DNA of 64,000 nucleotides, from the NCBI GenBank assembly GCA_005281725.1, contig SSBO01000012.1, positions 3,516,194-3,580,193 of the forward strand. The letters run 5' to 3'. Below are positions 41,551-54,651 of this stretch, one piece after another. Each line of letters begins with the position of its first letter. Position 1 is the first letter of the stretch. Source of the DNA: Wuchereria bancrofti. Lineage: Eukaryota > Nematoda > Chromadorea > Rhabditida > Onchocercidae. The position numbers and the translations under genes are program-made. Under the pieces are notes generated by a model. It was not told the origin of the DNA and made no database searches. It saw only the letters and a program-made list of their open reading frames with translations.

Positions 41551-44500
41551 TCATCCCCACATTTCATACTCATCTAAGTTGGCATCATTCTTCTCCCGAT
41601 CAACAGTGAGGTGGTGAAGAGGGGTAGGCGGAGAAGGGATGAACAAAACTGAGTTATCGTGAAGGACGGATATATCACTGGTGGTATAGTTGTCTGGCTA
41701 TGCTCTTATCGTGCATTTCGGTAAAATAGGAGGTCCTCAGGAAAAGTAGGGTTGGGATCAAACTCTTGTTAGAGGGGAGGAGGGGACTGGGCATTTTTCT
41801 CAAAAACATTCTCGCCCACTGCATTATTTCAATTTTCTAACTGAAACATTATTTACAGCCATTAATGATAATCCATGCTGAAAAGCTAATCGCCTCTTAG
41901 GCAATAAGCTATGAGATTTAAGTAAGAATTGAAATTACCGAGCTATGATAACCTATTAATAGAAATTATTTGTGTGTTGCTTCTTTCGTTTTTCTGAAAT
42001 ATACATGAATAATAACAATAGCGAATGACGGTAGAAGTACCACAGTAAGCAAAGAAATCACTGATATTTTTGGGAGAAGGTTGTTTATACCCACTCTCCT
42101 CCTTCAACAAAACATCCGGCGATTGACCCTATTTGTGCTGGTGGCATAACACGTTCTTGATAGCTGTATGGTACACTTATGAGCGGCTTTGTAACGCATA
42201 TGGAACAGCTTGGATCACGAGCCTAAACCTTGTTAAATCTGATTTACAAGTCAATTCATTGGACGTTATTATAAAACTTATCTATTTGCTGCTACATGCC
42301 CAATTTATTGAGTTGTGCAATCTAATTTAACTGCTGAACACTGTATTGCAAATACCATATAATCTTTATAACATAACAACTCACTTTAAGCGCTATCGTA
42401 CGTATCCATTCAAATGTAAATAGGTAAAAAATGGCAAGAGCAAGTAATATGTTCAGTAGCGCATTGAAGTAAGAGTTGGGTGTTGCAGAAGGTCCCAGGT
42501 CATTTAAATAGTTGATATGAGAGGTTGCCGCATAGCAGTCTAATGAATACAGTACTGCTATTAATAGTAACCACCTGAAATACATTGCTGCTGTTAATAG
42601 CTTCATGATTTTCTGAATTTCAAAGAGACTATCAAGTTTCAATTTGTTGATATATGGGAAAATACATAACCAAGACTTCTCCTCCAGAAACAATATTTAC
42701 CTGAAGAGTCGTAAACCTGATTAATTTCAAAGATCGAAATTTAAATCTAATTCTACTTTGAGGTGGAATATAACTTTTCAAAACCTTGACGCTACGTCAT
42801 CCTGGATAACTTAAAAGTAAATTTCTCACAAAAGTTGTATAGTTGCAGCGTTTGCCATTTTGTTCAATTCAGCAGATACAGTCCCATTTCTAATTTGTGT
42901 GTTTTCTTCAGAACTTTTGTTGTCCACATATTCTGAAATGACTGACTCTTTAAGATTGTTTAATTCTATCAATGTAACACGAAAATAGTACAGCCAACGA
43001 ACTCCCAAAACAATTTAAATATCTCGTGGGTCTGAGCCAATGATGGTTGTTACTAAAGATCGAAAAGACACACGGAATTTTTAATTGTGTTAAAAATACT
43101 CTTCCACGAGTTGTCAAATTAAACAAAATGATTCAAAATCGTGACGACCCTTTCCCGAGAAAGTTTAATGACGATTGCTTTAGCGTGCTATCGTGCATTC
43201 AGCAACGGAAGCACGATGTTTTATGATTTGCAGCAATAAGCACTATTTGCAAAAATGTGATTTACAATACAACTGTACATAAATGGTACATATACCGTAA
43301 AGGATATCGCAATTTAAGTACGGAGAGCTTGTAAACTTTGATTATAATTAAATTTATCATTAATAGACTAACGTTGAGGTATAGGTTCAACAGATATGCG
43401 CCTAGCTGTGATAAGCAGACGTAAGATGATAACAATGATCGCCAATATAAGAATGAAACAAATAAGCAGGGGTACATAAACGGCATACGCGAATATTTCA
43501 CTATGCATCTTTGAAGAATGAAAGTAGCTATAAATTTAAGATTTCACAACCCTGAACTTCAATTTTAGCTAACTTTTAATAAAAGATTGGACTAAGCAGA
43601 ACAACAGCCCTAATCCCTAGTCATTTTCGAAATCTAGTTCAAAGAATCTAAAAAGTAAAATGTCAAAAACTGATTTTTCAAAATACTCTGACTGAATCTC
43701 ACAATTTTGGTGACCCGTCGTATGGAGTACCAGTAGCCAACACAGTTGACATGGCAATCAACGGAATACCGTACGCAATGAAGTACATTTCCACAATTGC
43801 TCCATATAATGCTACCTATAATAGCCATTTTTCTATGATCTGGACGTTTTAAATACTAAAAATGTTGCAAGCTTCCTTCTCTGTAAACTAATTTTGTAAA
43901 ATGAATATTGTAAAATGTAAAATGTGTACACCTTTTCAACTTCTGTGTGTACTTTCTCACCACTTTTGCTTCGACTGTAATCTCGCACAATCTTGCTAAG
44001 TTTCCCTTGTAACAATCTAAAACTTGAATTTCATTCAATTTTAATTATTAGATTGTAATTGAACTATATATGAAACTCATCATTAAAAATTCTTGTCCAA
44101 TTACTATTTATTTAATACCTAAAAGCTTGCATAATCCAGAAGTAAACAGCAAGAAAAAAGAAATATTGAACGATAATGACTGATCGACATGTGTGCGCAT
44201 CAAAAATCCCGTTGTGGATAAACGAATGTAATACACACAATATAAATATACAGGCACACATATTAACAACCACTTGTTGACTCCTTTGTGAACGACAGTT
44301 AGACGCACTAAAATTTATTTTGAAATAATTTCAGGCCCAAAAATTTAATTGAACTTTTACCACTAAAATAACATTAACAACTATTAAGAAAGCAGTAAAC
44401 GCAAATAGCATTAAAAAAATAGAAATCAAAATAAGTACACGTTGATAGTGACGGTCAAAAGCATTACTGAAGCCAAGAAACCGGATGATGCGCATATATA

Positions 44501-47500
44501 CCATGTTAATTTCACTGGTTTTCCTGCTGAGATAATTCTGAAAAATAGGTTGAATTCTGCACTTTTTTGCATTTTTAATCTTAAATAATAATTTATCTCA
44601 GCAACTGTATCGTTAAAACAGTGTTGAAGTCTTCGTGAAAATCTTTGAAGACGAAAATCTAAAAATTACTTGGGCAGTAAAGTATGTTCCCTGTTGAAAA
44701 CTGTAATATTTTTTCTCATTAGTTAATTAATCCTGTCACTATATATTAAGAAAGCAGCAAAAGCAAATAACACTAATGAAAACAGAAAATTAGTAAAATA
44801 GGTCCTAAACCTTATGATTAAAGGATTTATTGGACTTACAGTTCTTCATATGACGTATTCTGCATAGCTGCAAAATATTTGATGTTTTCATCTACATTCT
44901 CGATAAAAAACATTCGGGAACAAGTAAAAAGAATATTGTTTGGTCCCACTCTTCGCAATAAACAATTTGTCTCTTTGGTTAGTTTCCATCCCTCTTCATC
45001 ATCCCATACACCCAACTGAATCTGAAAGATAGTATGCAATTAAGTATTACGATATTATACCACGACCAAAAATGAAGCCGAAAAGTTACAGTTTAGCCTT
45101 CTTATATCCAGATACTTACAACAAGACAACTCTTCTCATTTCACTGCTCTATGACAACTTTGTAATATAAACTAAAACAGCAGTCAAGAATTACCGGAAG
45201 ACATTTCACAGTTATTTTACATATTAATCTATCACTCGGAAAATAGTGTCAATCTTTTCGTCTATTTTCATTATTATTTTCATCACCCATGTACATTTCA
45301 TAGAAAACTTATGTCAAAAGTTTATGTCAAGTTTTTTTTTGAATTCCAACAATATTCTCATTTCTGTAACAAATCCCTTAGATGAACTCAAAGATTACAT
45401 TGACATTTTACTACTCATATCTTTTAATATTTTCGTAGTATTCCATGAATAATTTTTAGTTATTTATTGGAAGAATAAAGCATACCTCATTTGCCGCCTT
45501 ATTTGTTTGATAATTGATTAAAAAACCATAAAAATCATCATTCTTTCCGGCCTCTACTGTCTAAAAATAGAAGTATCAAAATTCATCCAAACAGAGTATA
45601 TTTATTATAAAATTTATAAAACGTTGGAGTTTGAACAACGAATCAGAACAATCTCTATTGAATTAATTTTTTATGATACAAGTTATGTAACCTCTTCAAC
45701 AATACTGCTTGATTTTGAAGACCTGATAGGAATGTGTTTCATGGCGACACCATACACCTCACTCATAACAGTCCATCTCCCATCTGAGGTATGCTTACTT
45801 TCAAAAATTTTCGAATTGGATAGCCATAATACTCGAACAATGGTTAATGATGGAAACTGATCAATTGTGTGACGAGGAATGCGAAGTGATGCTCCACCTA
45901 TAAATTAATAATAGTTTTTTTTAGTCCGAATCTAAACCCAAACCTAAAAGCTGTTAAAAATCTAAGTCGAATTGATAATCTTAACCTGTTTTCGGTAATA
46001 GCTCAACGAACTGCTGTTCACGACATGAAAATTTCGAACCATCATGTAAGGTTAAGAAACCACCCTTCATAATTTCAGCCGGCGTACCATCATAACCTTT
46101 AGCAAACAAATGTTGACATATTGCCAAGTTATCTTCCTGGATAACTTGATCACCAAGGAGTAGATGCTGCAGGTGCTGGCGCATTAGTTTACCTGAACTG
46201 TTTTAAAATTTTAGAAGCACTTTCAAATATATTTTTATTCAAACACACTTTGGAACTCATAACTCGTTAAACATCAAGGAAAGCTTTTAACTCTGATTTG
46301 CTATAAATCTAGCTAGTTGACCATAAGTGATTTTCAAAAAATGAGCATTTGTAGGATGTTCTAGTGATCATAGAATGACCCATCCTTAACAAATTGGACC
46401 TCATTCAACATATAAAGATTTCTGTATATCATTATGCAGAATTCGTGAAATATTAATTTAACCTAAATTTTTTGCTTCTACAATAGCTCATTTCATTCTT
46501 CCCATTACTTATAAGTAAAGTTTTTATGAATTCGATTTTGATGGCATCTAAATCTAAAAACGACCTAACTACTTTAATCATCGCTAAAAATTAACATGTA
46601 TGGGATGATAATAATATCTTTTAGGAGGGGAAAGACATCGGTTGATAATTTTTCAGTACTTCCAGTAATTTAATATTGTAAGTGGTCCGAGCCTGCAGTA
46701 ACGAAGCGGAGGAAGACAGTTGATTTCGACAGTTTCACTCGTCATCAGTAAATGGTTTTCTTTTGACTAGAGCGTCGTTATCGTGTACTGTAGCTTAGAT
46801 GTGAATGTTATCTGCGTTTTCATTCATTACGCTTGTATTGTTTGGTGATTTTGAAAAATGGGACTATGTTTCACTACAGTGATTACTCGGCTTGATTTTT
46901 TGAAAAAAAAAAAAATGTAGAAAAGAAGTTGCGGAACTGAAACAGAAGTTTTTAAGAGGCAGTAACAGTAAGTATGTATTCGAACAGTAAAATTGGTATG
47001 GGTAACTCCTATGAATTAATTCCCTTTGGAAATAGCGGAATATTTACCAAATAAGGAAACTAAGCTATGTTTCCTATTCCACAAAAGTATCTTGTGTTCC
47101 AAAATTCGAAACAGAAGAGAAAAGAGATAAAGAAGAGATTTGCTGATTAAATATTTTTTATAAAAATTTCATAAATTCCAGATCTAAAGCTTAAGTAGGT
47201 AGTCAATCTTTCATTACTATTTTCTTAGGATCTTTATATTCAAATTCAAAAAAAAAAAAGAAACTTTAACTTAGCCAATTTAAATTTTTGAAAATTAACA
47301 GCGAAAGAGCAATTATCACCGTTAAGTTCAGTGCGAGCAAATTCAGATTGTAAAACAAAATTCAATGCAGCTAGCATTTGTCGACTGGATAAACCTGTTG
47401 CATTACCAATCAGCCAACCAACAAGACGAGTTTCATAGGCGGACATTTCGAATGGCCTCCTCGTTATTCGAAGTAATTCGTTCATATACTAGAAAAGATA

Positions 47501-50323
47501 GAGATTGTGCATTTTTCTGCAGAATGTTTAAACCTTTGACAAGGCAAAGTAGATAATTCATTAAAGCCTTAACGAAGACATTTTTGGTTGCTTGTTCAAA
47601 TTTTATTTCTTTGCAACAACATTCCTTAAGTATTTTCTCAGCATTATTACCCAAAAATTATAAGTTAGACAGAAACTATACGTACCTGAGACGTTCGTTT
47701 ATGTTGTAACAGAGTCAGGAAATATTTAATTAGCGGAGAAGTGTAGGCACATCGACTTGTGTCTGGTGTTTCCCATTTACCATGCTTACATCGCCGATAT
47801 GCTTTCGCATTTGTGGGACCGTTGGGACATTTTGCCGTAACTAATCCTTGCTTAGAAACTGCCCAAATTATTTCACCTTTTTCATCTGCTTGCCATTCCT
47901 GAAAACTTTAATGTTTAAAAATCTAAAAGTCTCGAAAATTGTATTTTTAACTACTCATAATTGGAAAAATACCTGCACACAGTGAACAGTGTTAACTAAC
48001 ACTGGTGTCATACGTACTGTATTTCTCAACGCCGATCGATCTTGTTCCACGTAGCACGTCCAATCACCTTCGTCTTCCCATGTCACTGGATTCAAACAGA
48101 GTTTCAGATATCTGAAATTTTAGAACAAAAAAATTTACATAAATGGAATTTCTGCACTTTCAGTGCATGTCAAATAAAATGATGCATTTTGAAAAACTCT
48201 CATAAACAGCTTCAGTTTAAAAGGGAGGATTCAGTTCCTAAAGTATTTCTCTCACACTCCATCAGAATAGTTGAATTTTTATACTTTGTCGCAGCTATTT
48301 ATTTCATATACTGTTTAGGCTTTCTAATTTAAAGATAAAGAAATTTTTCAATAATTGAGAACTTCAAACTACCAATATGGATGTAAATTATTTCTGAAGT
48401 GATGTGGAACTAGAAGAAAAAGTTTAAAGTAATCAAAAGAAGAATAGTCGGATGGCCTGGCGATTGGAAATATTTCTAATTTTCTACATAATATTCTACT
48501 ATATCGCATGAATTTTTCGCATATATTACTACAAAGTTACATACAGAAATTCACTATCATTATAATGCGTGGTGAATAAACGTGAAGAATCAACCAAGGG
48601 AACGTTATTTTTCAGCCATTCCATTCGCACGTCGTTAGATTTAGAAACTTTGCATGTGATGTTCTTTTCATCGCCCGGATACACGACTATTGATCGTGTA
48701 GTAGGCTCCAAATCGAACACAGCTGGATTAAAATTGCCTAAAACTTTTTATTACACGGATAGAGTTTTTTCCTCTATTTAATTTTAAAATACCTTGGTCA
48801 CAAATCTACCTTTCCCACAACTTCTTTTTAGTGCTTTCGCATTCAACCCTGCAACTTGCATTCCGCGCAATGAATGAGGAAATATGCACACCGTCCGATT
48901 CGAAACTTGCACTTGGTGATCCTGAAATTAAACAGTATTTACTGTCGCAAATGATTCATTGGAATTTAAAGGAATCGTTTCACAAACTTTAATGTCATAT
49001 GTAATTTTCTTTAAAAAAATTAGGTTTCAAATAAAATGGATGGGAGAAGAGATTTTTTACTTAACCTTAATCAAGCGAAGCAAGTCAACTATTTGACAGT
49101 CACATGATAGTTGGTTCGACATAATACTTATTCTACGAAGTTTGTTAAGCGATGCAAAAGTCCCATCCGGAAACGAAGAGAGCGGATTTGAATCCAAATC
49201 CAGCTCCTCTAAGGATTCCAACTCAACAAATGTTAGACGATCAAGTGCGTGTAATTGGTTGTCATTTAGTAAGCTGAAGAAAAATTAACTTATTATTGTT
49301 GTTATATGAGGGACTTTAGACCTTTTTTCCGGTGATAAGTTAATTTATGATAACTAATACTGAAAATAAAAAATTAGTTTTAAGGTTAATAATGACCTGA
49401 CAATTTCCTAAAGGTTTGTAGTTTTAATCATAACTCATCCTAATCATAACTCGAAATACAAGACGTTCAGGAATATAATATAACGTATAAAAAATGGAAA
49501 ACGCAGCTTGGTAGGTACTTAAGATCGTGCTATCTATTATTATTGTTATTCGAAATATTATACGATTTATCCACAACATACAAATTTCTTTAAAGCAATG
49601 ATCTATAATCCTTTTGAAAAGATTTAGATGGCATTTCAAAATACTTACGAAATATTAGCAACTCAGTAGGTTGTAGAATTAACATTTAAAAATTTGATTC
49701 AAAAAATGCTCACAGGATTTTAAGATTTGATAAAGTTTTGAAGGCACCAGGAGATATGAACATGATTGCATTGTGAGATATATCCCTAAAAAAGTGACTT
49801 TTCTTGCGGTATCTAAAAATAAAGGAATTATTTTTAAGTTTTTCCAACTATCAAGATTCAAACAATTTGGAACTTACAATATTTCAAGGGTTTCTGGATG
49901 TCTTAATGATGAAAAAGAACTGGAATTGATTGATCTGAAAGCGTTCCCACTCAAATTCAATAGGTGTACCTGACCTCCAATAATGCTTGGATAAAATTCG
50001 GAGGTAGGTGCTTTCAGTCGTGCAGTTTGCGTAATTTTCTGGAACAATTTAGACAAAATATTCTGTGACTTATGTTAAATAACTTTTATAATTCAAATTT
50101 AACTATTTTCTTCTCATTTTCTTCATTTCTTTATAGGAATACAATAGGCTAATTTGCGAAGGGAAAAAGTGCAAAGAAGACTTACGTCAAGATGCTGTCC
50201 AGAACAATCTACTACAGCGATATCTACTAAATAAGAGCATCGAGTCCAATTACAGTGAATCAGTACTATAAGCTGAAAAGCGCAAATGGCAAAAAGACAA
50301 GTGAATTTGTTGAATCTTTTCAT
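41551..50323 (-). CDS. Adhesion GPCR with LRR-Ig-HormR-GAIN ectodomain (ADGRA/GPR124-125-like)
   Basis: A surface seven-helix receptor. Exons: 50323-50186 (signal peptide, N-cap Cys), 50038-49878, 49785-49714 and 49273-49066 (leucine-rich repeats such as LDLDSNPLSSFPDGTF), 48921-48810 (LRR C-cap), 48737-48545 and 48111-47973 (Ig domain: ITCKVS, WLKNN, DEGDWTCYV), 47898-47686 (hormone-receptor domain, RRCKHGKWETPDTSRC). Then 47636-47541, 47488-47320, 46192-45986, 45897-45692, 45560-45486 and 45021-44840 (GAIN-like region and degraded GPS). Membrane region: 44526-44361 (helix 1), 44307-44119 (VIIVQYFFFLAVYFWIMQAF), 44022-43932, 43815-43703 (IVEMYFIAYGIPLIAM), 43500-43373 (helix 5), 42965-42830, 42574-42385 (last two helices), 41697-41551 (tail ending EYEMWG). 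Phases agree at all junctions except 44361/44307. The domain order matches vertebrate ADGRA2/3. The receptor is predicted uncleaved (see findings). Confidence 0.87.
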
Positions 50324-50331
50324 CTGAACCT
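50324..50331 (-). promoter_or_regulatory. Candidate spliced-leader acceptor abutting the GPCR start codon
   Basis: On the minus strand AAGGTTCAG is followed immediately by the ATG at 50323. An acceptor touching the start codon is common for SL trans-splicing in nematodes. Confidence 0.35.
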
Positions 50332-52702
50332 TTCAGTAGTTGAATTACGACAATTCTGGAATAAGAAATAAAAGACATAAAGAACTTCTGAAAGTTGCAA
50401 ACATAGCTGATAGCATACTTGCCGAAATAAATAGAGTGTAATTACTTTTAAAACGGGGAAACTTAAGCTTTCTTACATGGCAACAATTATCATCCAAGCT
50501 CAAATTTTCCTACTTATAAGTTACTCAGAAATTATTTTTTGCTTGCTTTGAATTTCTAAATTAGTAGCGAACAAAAGTGAAACATGTTAGTAAAAGTTTA
50601 CTTAATATTTTCATTAAAAAAGCAGCCAAATTTGGTAATTAATTAATGAAGAAAGATGGATGCCAGGAAAAAGATATCTACAGCATAAAGTAATCGTTGT
50701 AATCCTTCAATGATTGAATGACTTGAAAAAGAAGGCTCGATTTTTGATAACATTGAACAAATTTTGAGTTGAAAAAGTCATCCAGCGTTTGATCAGATTA
50801 AAATATGCAGATAAATGAACAACAAAAAAAGTACGCAGACCGATAGGCTGATATAATTTGCGCATGAAAGATTGGAATCAGGAGAATTTGTGCTGTAAAG
50901 CTACAGATGTAGCTGTTGCGTCTTTTAACGTTCACTGTAACTGGTACGCCAAACATTGCTGCTGTGAAAAAAGCTTTGTCAGATAAAGGAGTGCTCCAAA
51001 ATGGCAACATTTTTACGGAGGGGATAGTATCATTTGCATAAATCATTGCACTTTTGGGTTGAGTGGCGCACATTAAGGAGGAAAGTCACCCATCAGTTCA
51101 AGAAAAGCAAAAAGAGGATTAAAATGCCAGCTTCAAAAAAAAATTTAATTTTTTTCCGTAATCAAATTACTCCATTCCCCCTTTGTTGTTCGTCCTTTGT
51201 GTTTTCGGTTCTGATGAATATTTTGCCTCTTTCGTTGAAACACTCAACCGAAGTACCTCCCAACTCTATTAAAAATAAATTTTTATTAAGTTTTTAAATT
51301 TCCATCTATTTTAAAATTTGATGGTATTGATCTCAACCGTTGTCTTCAGACAACATTTTAAATTTTATTTAAATTGTACATCATTGCCTTTAGATTTTGA
51401 AATTTCTATTTGATTCTCTTTTTGAACCACTTCTAGTGGATCCGCTTTGTACATATTGGGAAATTATTATCATCTCGGTTAAAGATAAATTTTTTCAAAA
51501 TTGTATCTAACTTAAATTGTAGTCATGTGTTAACCGATAAATTCAATTAATTAAAATTGGCAACTCCTAGGATTTTTAATTGATGAGCAAAGTTGCGTCT
51601 TTTTTTCTTTAATTGATCCAAAATGGATAATCTTCTAAAATTAATGATTAATTGAATTTATCGGCTAACACATATGAATTTATTAATTAAAAAGTCTAAA
51701 AAAATTCGAAGGATTTATTAATTAAAAAGTTGAAAAAATGACACGAGTCGCTGGCTCACATAAACTATATAACTATAGGGATCTAGTTTTTTCTGTACTT
51801 CTGATTTAGTTTTTTTTTTTTTTCTGAGGGATAACAAAGACGATTAGAATCATCAATTCAGACATTTCTCAAAACACAAAGCCATCTTTGTCTGGTACTC
51901 ATTAATTTTAGAAGACTATCCATTTTGGATCAATTAAAAAAAAAGACGCAACTTTGCTCATCAATTAAAAACCCCAGGAAATTGCCAATTTTAATTAATT
52001 GAATTTATCGGCCAATTTCTTTTATCGTTTCGAAATAATTCCTCACACAGTAACCGAAATTGCGGAGATAATGTTGAAAATGGTAGACTACTTTGATCTC
52101 ACTAAGTCCAACAAATTCGCAGCAATATTCGCGTCAAAATAAAACACGCTTCCTTTGCATGCATCGAAATTTGAAATATCTCATCACTCTTGATATGCAC
52201 GCCGTTCAATATAAGTGAATTTTGTATTTGGATAATTTCATATAATTCGGAAAACTTATAAAATTTCGCAGAATATAAATTCGTCCGTATCTTGTTTCTT
52301 AATAAATGGTCAAATAAATTATCTTAAATGTTGACGATCAATCTAATCACCATTATATAAAAAGATCAGGTCAAAACAGTTTTTCCTTTCAAAGATATTT
52401 CGAATTAGATGCACAAGGTTCAATCTTTTCCACAATTTAATGTGGAATTTATTTGCCCGTTTACTCATTTACCTGCCCATTTGTTCCTTATTCATTTATT
52501 ATCCAGCGATCGTACACATCAGAAGCAGTGGTATGTATGTACATGCCATTCATATAACCATAAAGAAAATAAAAAAGGGCGTTGAAAGGGTAGCAAACTG
52601 ACTTTGACACAGAAACTACAACCGGAAAAGAAATGAATTGTGAGAAGGAAGAAAACCCAACCAAAACCCTTACCTGCGAACACCAACAGATCGTCGATAG
52701 AC
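50332..52702. other. Divergent intergenic region with foldback repeats
   Basis: About 2.4 kb between the GPCR and the small secreted-protein gene, which are transcribed away from each other. Apart from the foldback element near 51.5-52.0 kb I see no exon. Promoters for both neighbours are expected here. Confidence 0.5.
51524..52013. repeat. Foldback / MITE-like inverted repeats
   Basis: The segment 51533-51645 recurs in inverted orientation, nearly identical, at 51901-52013, with a spacer of about 255 bases. Shared blocks include GATGAGCAAAGTTGCGTCTT and TTAATTGATCCAAAATGGAT. The left arm is itself bounded by terminal inverted repeats of about 28 bases (CATGTGTTAACCGATAAATT at 51524 and its inverse ending at 51674). 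That suggests a roughly 150-bp miniature element inserted twice in opposite directions. No transposase frame is present. Confidence 0.8.
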
Positions 52703-54651
52703 ATGCCTTCGAACCAATTGCACACTACCATGCTGCTTCTCATTTTAGGTATGTGTTTTTCTTTTTTATTAAGAAATGAAATCATGCCGATGGATTTACT
52801 TCAAAAAAAAAAAAAAAAAAAAAAAACACACCAGATAATTTTCATGACCTTTAAATGAATCGGCAGTTGATGAAGGTAATTATTCCAAAGCAACTAAATA
52901 AATGAGCGCTTTCTAAATGCATACTTATTTAAATATTTTGCTTAACATCTTTTCATGACGAGTTCATTTTACTTCATGTTTTACTTAATCAGCTGAAAAC
53001 TGCTGCTAACCAAAGTTTCCTAAGTTTTATTCGCATAATGTTAGTATTTTAGTGTATACCACAATGTTAAACTTCATATTTATTTACCAAGATCTATCTA
53101 ACAATTTTCGAATTCGTTTTTTCTACTTGAATATTTTTATAATTTTTAAGTCTAAGCAAAAACTCTTTTTTTGCAATGTGTTTCCTACTTCACAACGATA
53201 CTGCTGCTCAATCGTATTTAATTCAAAAATTTTAATTCATGCGTGCTACTAGTCAAAATTTGCATAGAAGTTTTTTTGATTAACATGTTTTTAAGCAATT
53301 TTACTTCGCTAAGAAAATTTCCTAAAATTTAAACGCTTTAGATTTTGAAGACTGATAAACATAACTGGACCATTTACTACTTCACCGTCAAAACTTTTCT
53401 TGTAACATTGAGATAGTTTTAAATTATGAATTCATGGATCATAAATAACAGTTCGTTTATTCATACTTGACGATTAATAATTTCTTGTTTTTTGAAAGAA
53501 CTTTTCAATTTTTCACATTTCAAAAAAGGTAAAATTTAAGAAATTTGTAATCAGAATGTGGTTTTATCTATGTAATCAATTATAACGACAAAGTATTTGA
53601 ATTCCTTTCACTAGTGAACAACTTATTCACAGAAGAAACTACGTCCCAAATAATGAAAACAATGGTATGACTTTTCATCTAATATGATCCAAAAACATAC
53701 ATCAATTCAGCATTGTTTCATCACTGCAATTGTCCCATACAAATATATACGTACATGCATACAGACATTCGTGTATACATAGATGCATGCATAACGTAAT
53801 CATAAACGCGCGCATGCATCATACATACCCACGTTAATAAGAGATTACTGCAATCCTGACTTATTCTGCTATTGATGAACAAAAAACTGGTCCTGTTGAT
53901 ATTCCAGTTCTAAATTTTATTGGAATCTTATTCATTTGCAATTAAGTTGAAACTTGTTGTATACACTTATCAATGAAGGAAATACGTTATCTTTGTCTGT
54001 TACATTTCGTATTATATTTTAGGTAACATCTGCTTCATCGGTGCAATACTAAGTACAGTGTCTCGTTCAAAACGACAAACATACGTTTATGATGAGTCAT
54101 TGAAGCAATATGCAAGACCGCATCCAAGAACAAGGATTATGACCGGTACGGTTGGACGATACGCACCACATGAATGGCCTGATTGGTAAGTATATTCAGT
54201 TTCGAATAAGTAAATTAGTTTTAAACATTCATGTTTCTTTCAGAGGCTAATTCTTGAATTCACTCTGTAGGAAAAGGAAATGAAGTACTTCTCTAAAGCC
54301 AAATCCAGAAAGCATTTTAAAATGAAAATTTGAATGAGTTGAAGAAACAAATGGTCGGGATGTTGTGTTCTGGGATGAACTATGTATGATACAGACGAAA
54401 TGTAATGATATAAAAACCCTCCGTCCGATAATTTAACTCAAGGGGATGTTATTCTAAGATTAGTATGATCTTAGATCTGAATCGCGAGTCGAATGCTTGA
54501 TTAATATAATACTTTTGATAACAATGTTTTTGGAAGATAAAATTAATTTAGGTACACACGTACTTTATTTAAATGGAATGGGGAGTTTCGTATGGGACCA
54601 TATCATCCAAACGATGTGCGCTATGAAAGATATCAGCGTTCTAGAAATTAA
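52703..54651 (+). CDS. Small secreted protein of unknown function
   Basis: Three exons in consistent phase: 52703-52748 (ends with one leftover base, donor GTATGT), 54023-54185 and 54552-54651, stop TAA. The start could be the ATG at 52703 or the one at 52730. From the latter, the protein opens with MLLLILGNICFIGAILSTVS, a good signal peptide. The mature part follows a basic SKRQ site that could be a signal-peptidase or furin-like processing point. It is about 70 residues long, rich in Tyr, Arg, Pro and Trp, and has no Cys. Motifs seen are YVYDESLKQYARPHPRTR, GTVGRYAPHEWPDWY and FKWNGEFRMGPYHPNDVRYE. I do not recognise the family. The 1.27-kb first intron is large for so small a gene. The conserved phases and absence of stops argue that it is real. 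Confidence 0.75.
52803..52826. repeat. Homopolymer A tract
   Basis: Run of about 24 A residues in the first intron of the small secreted-protein gene. Confidence 0.9.
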
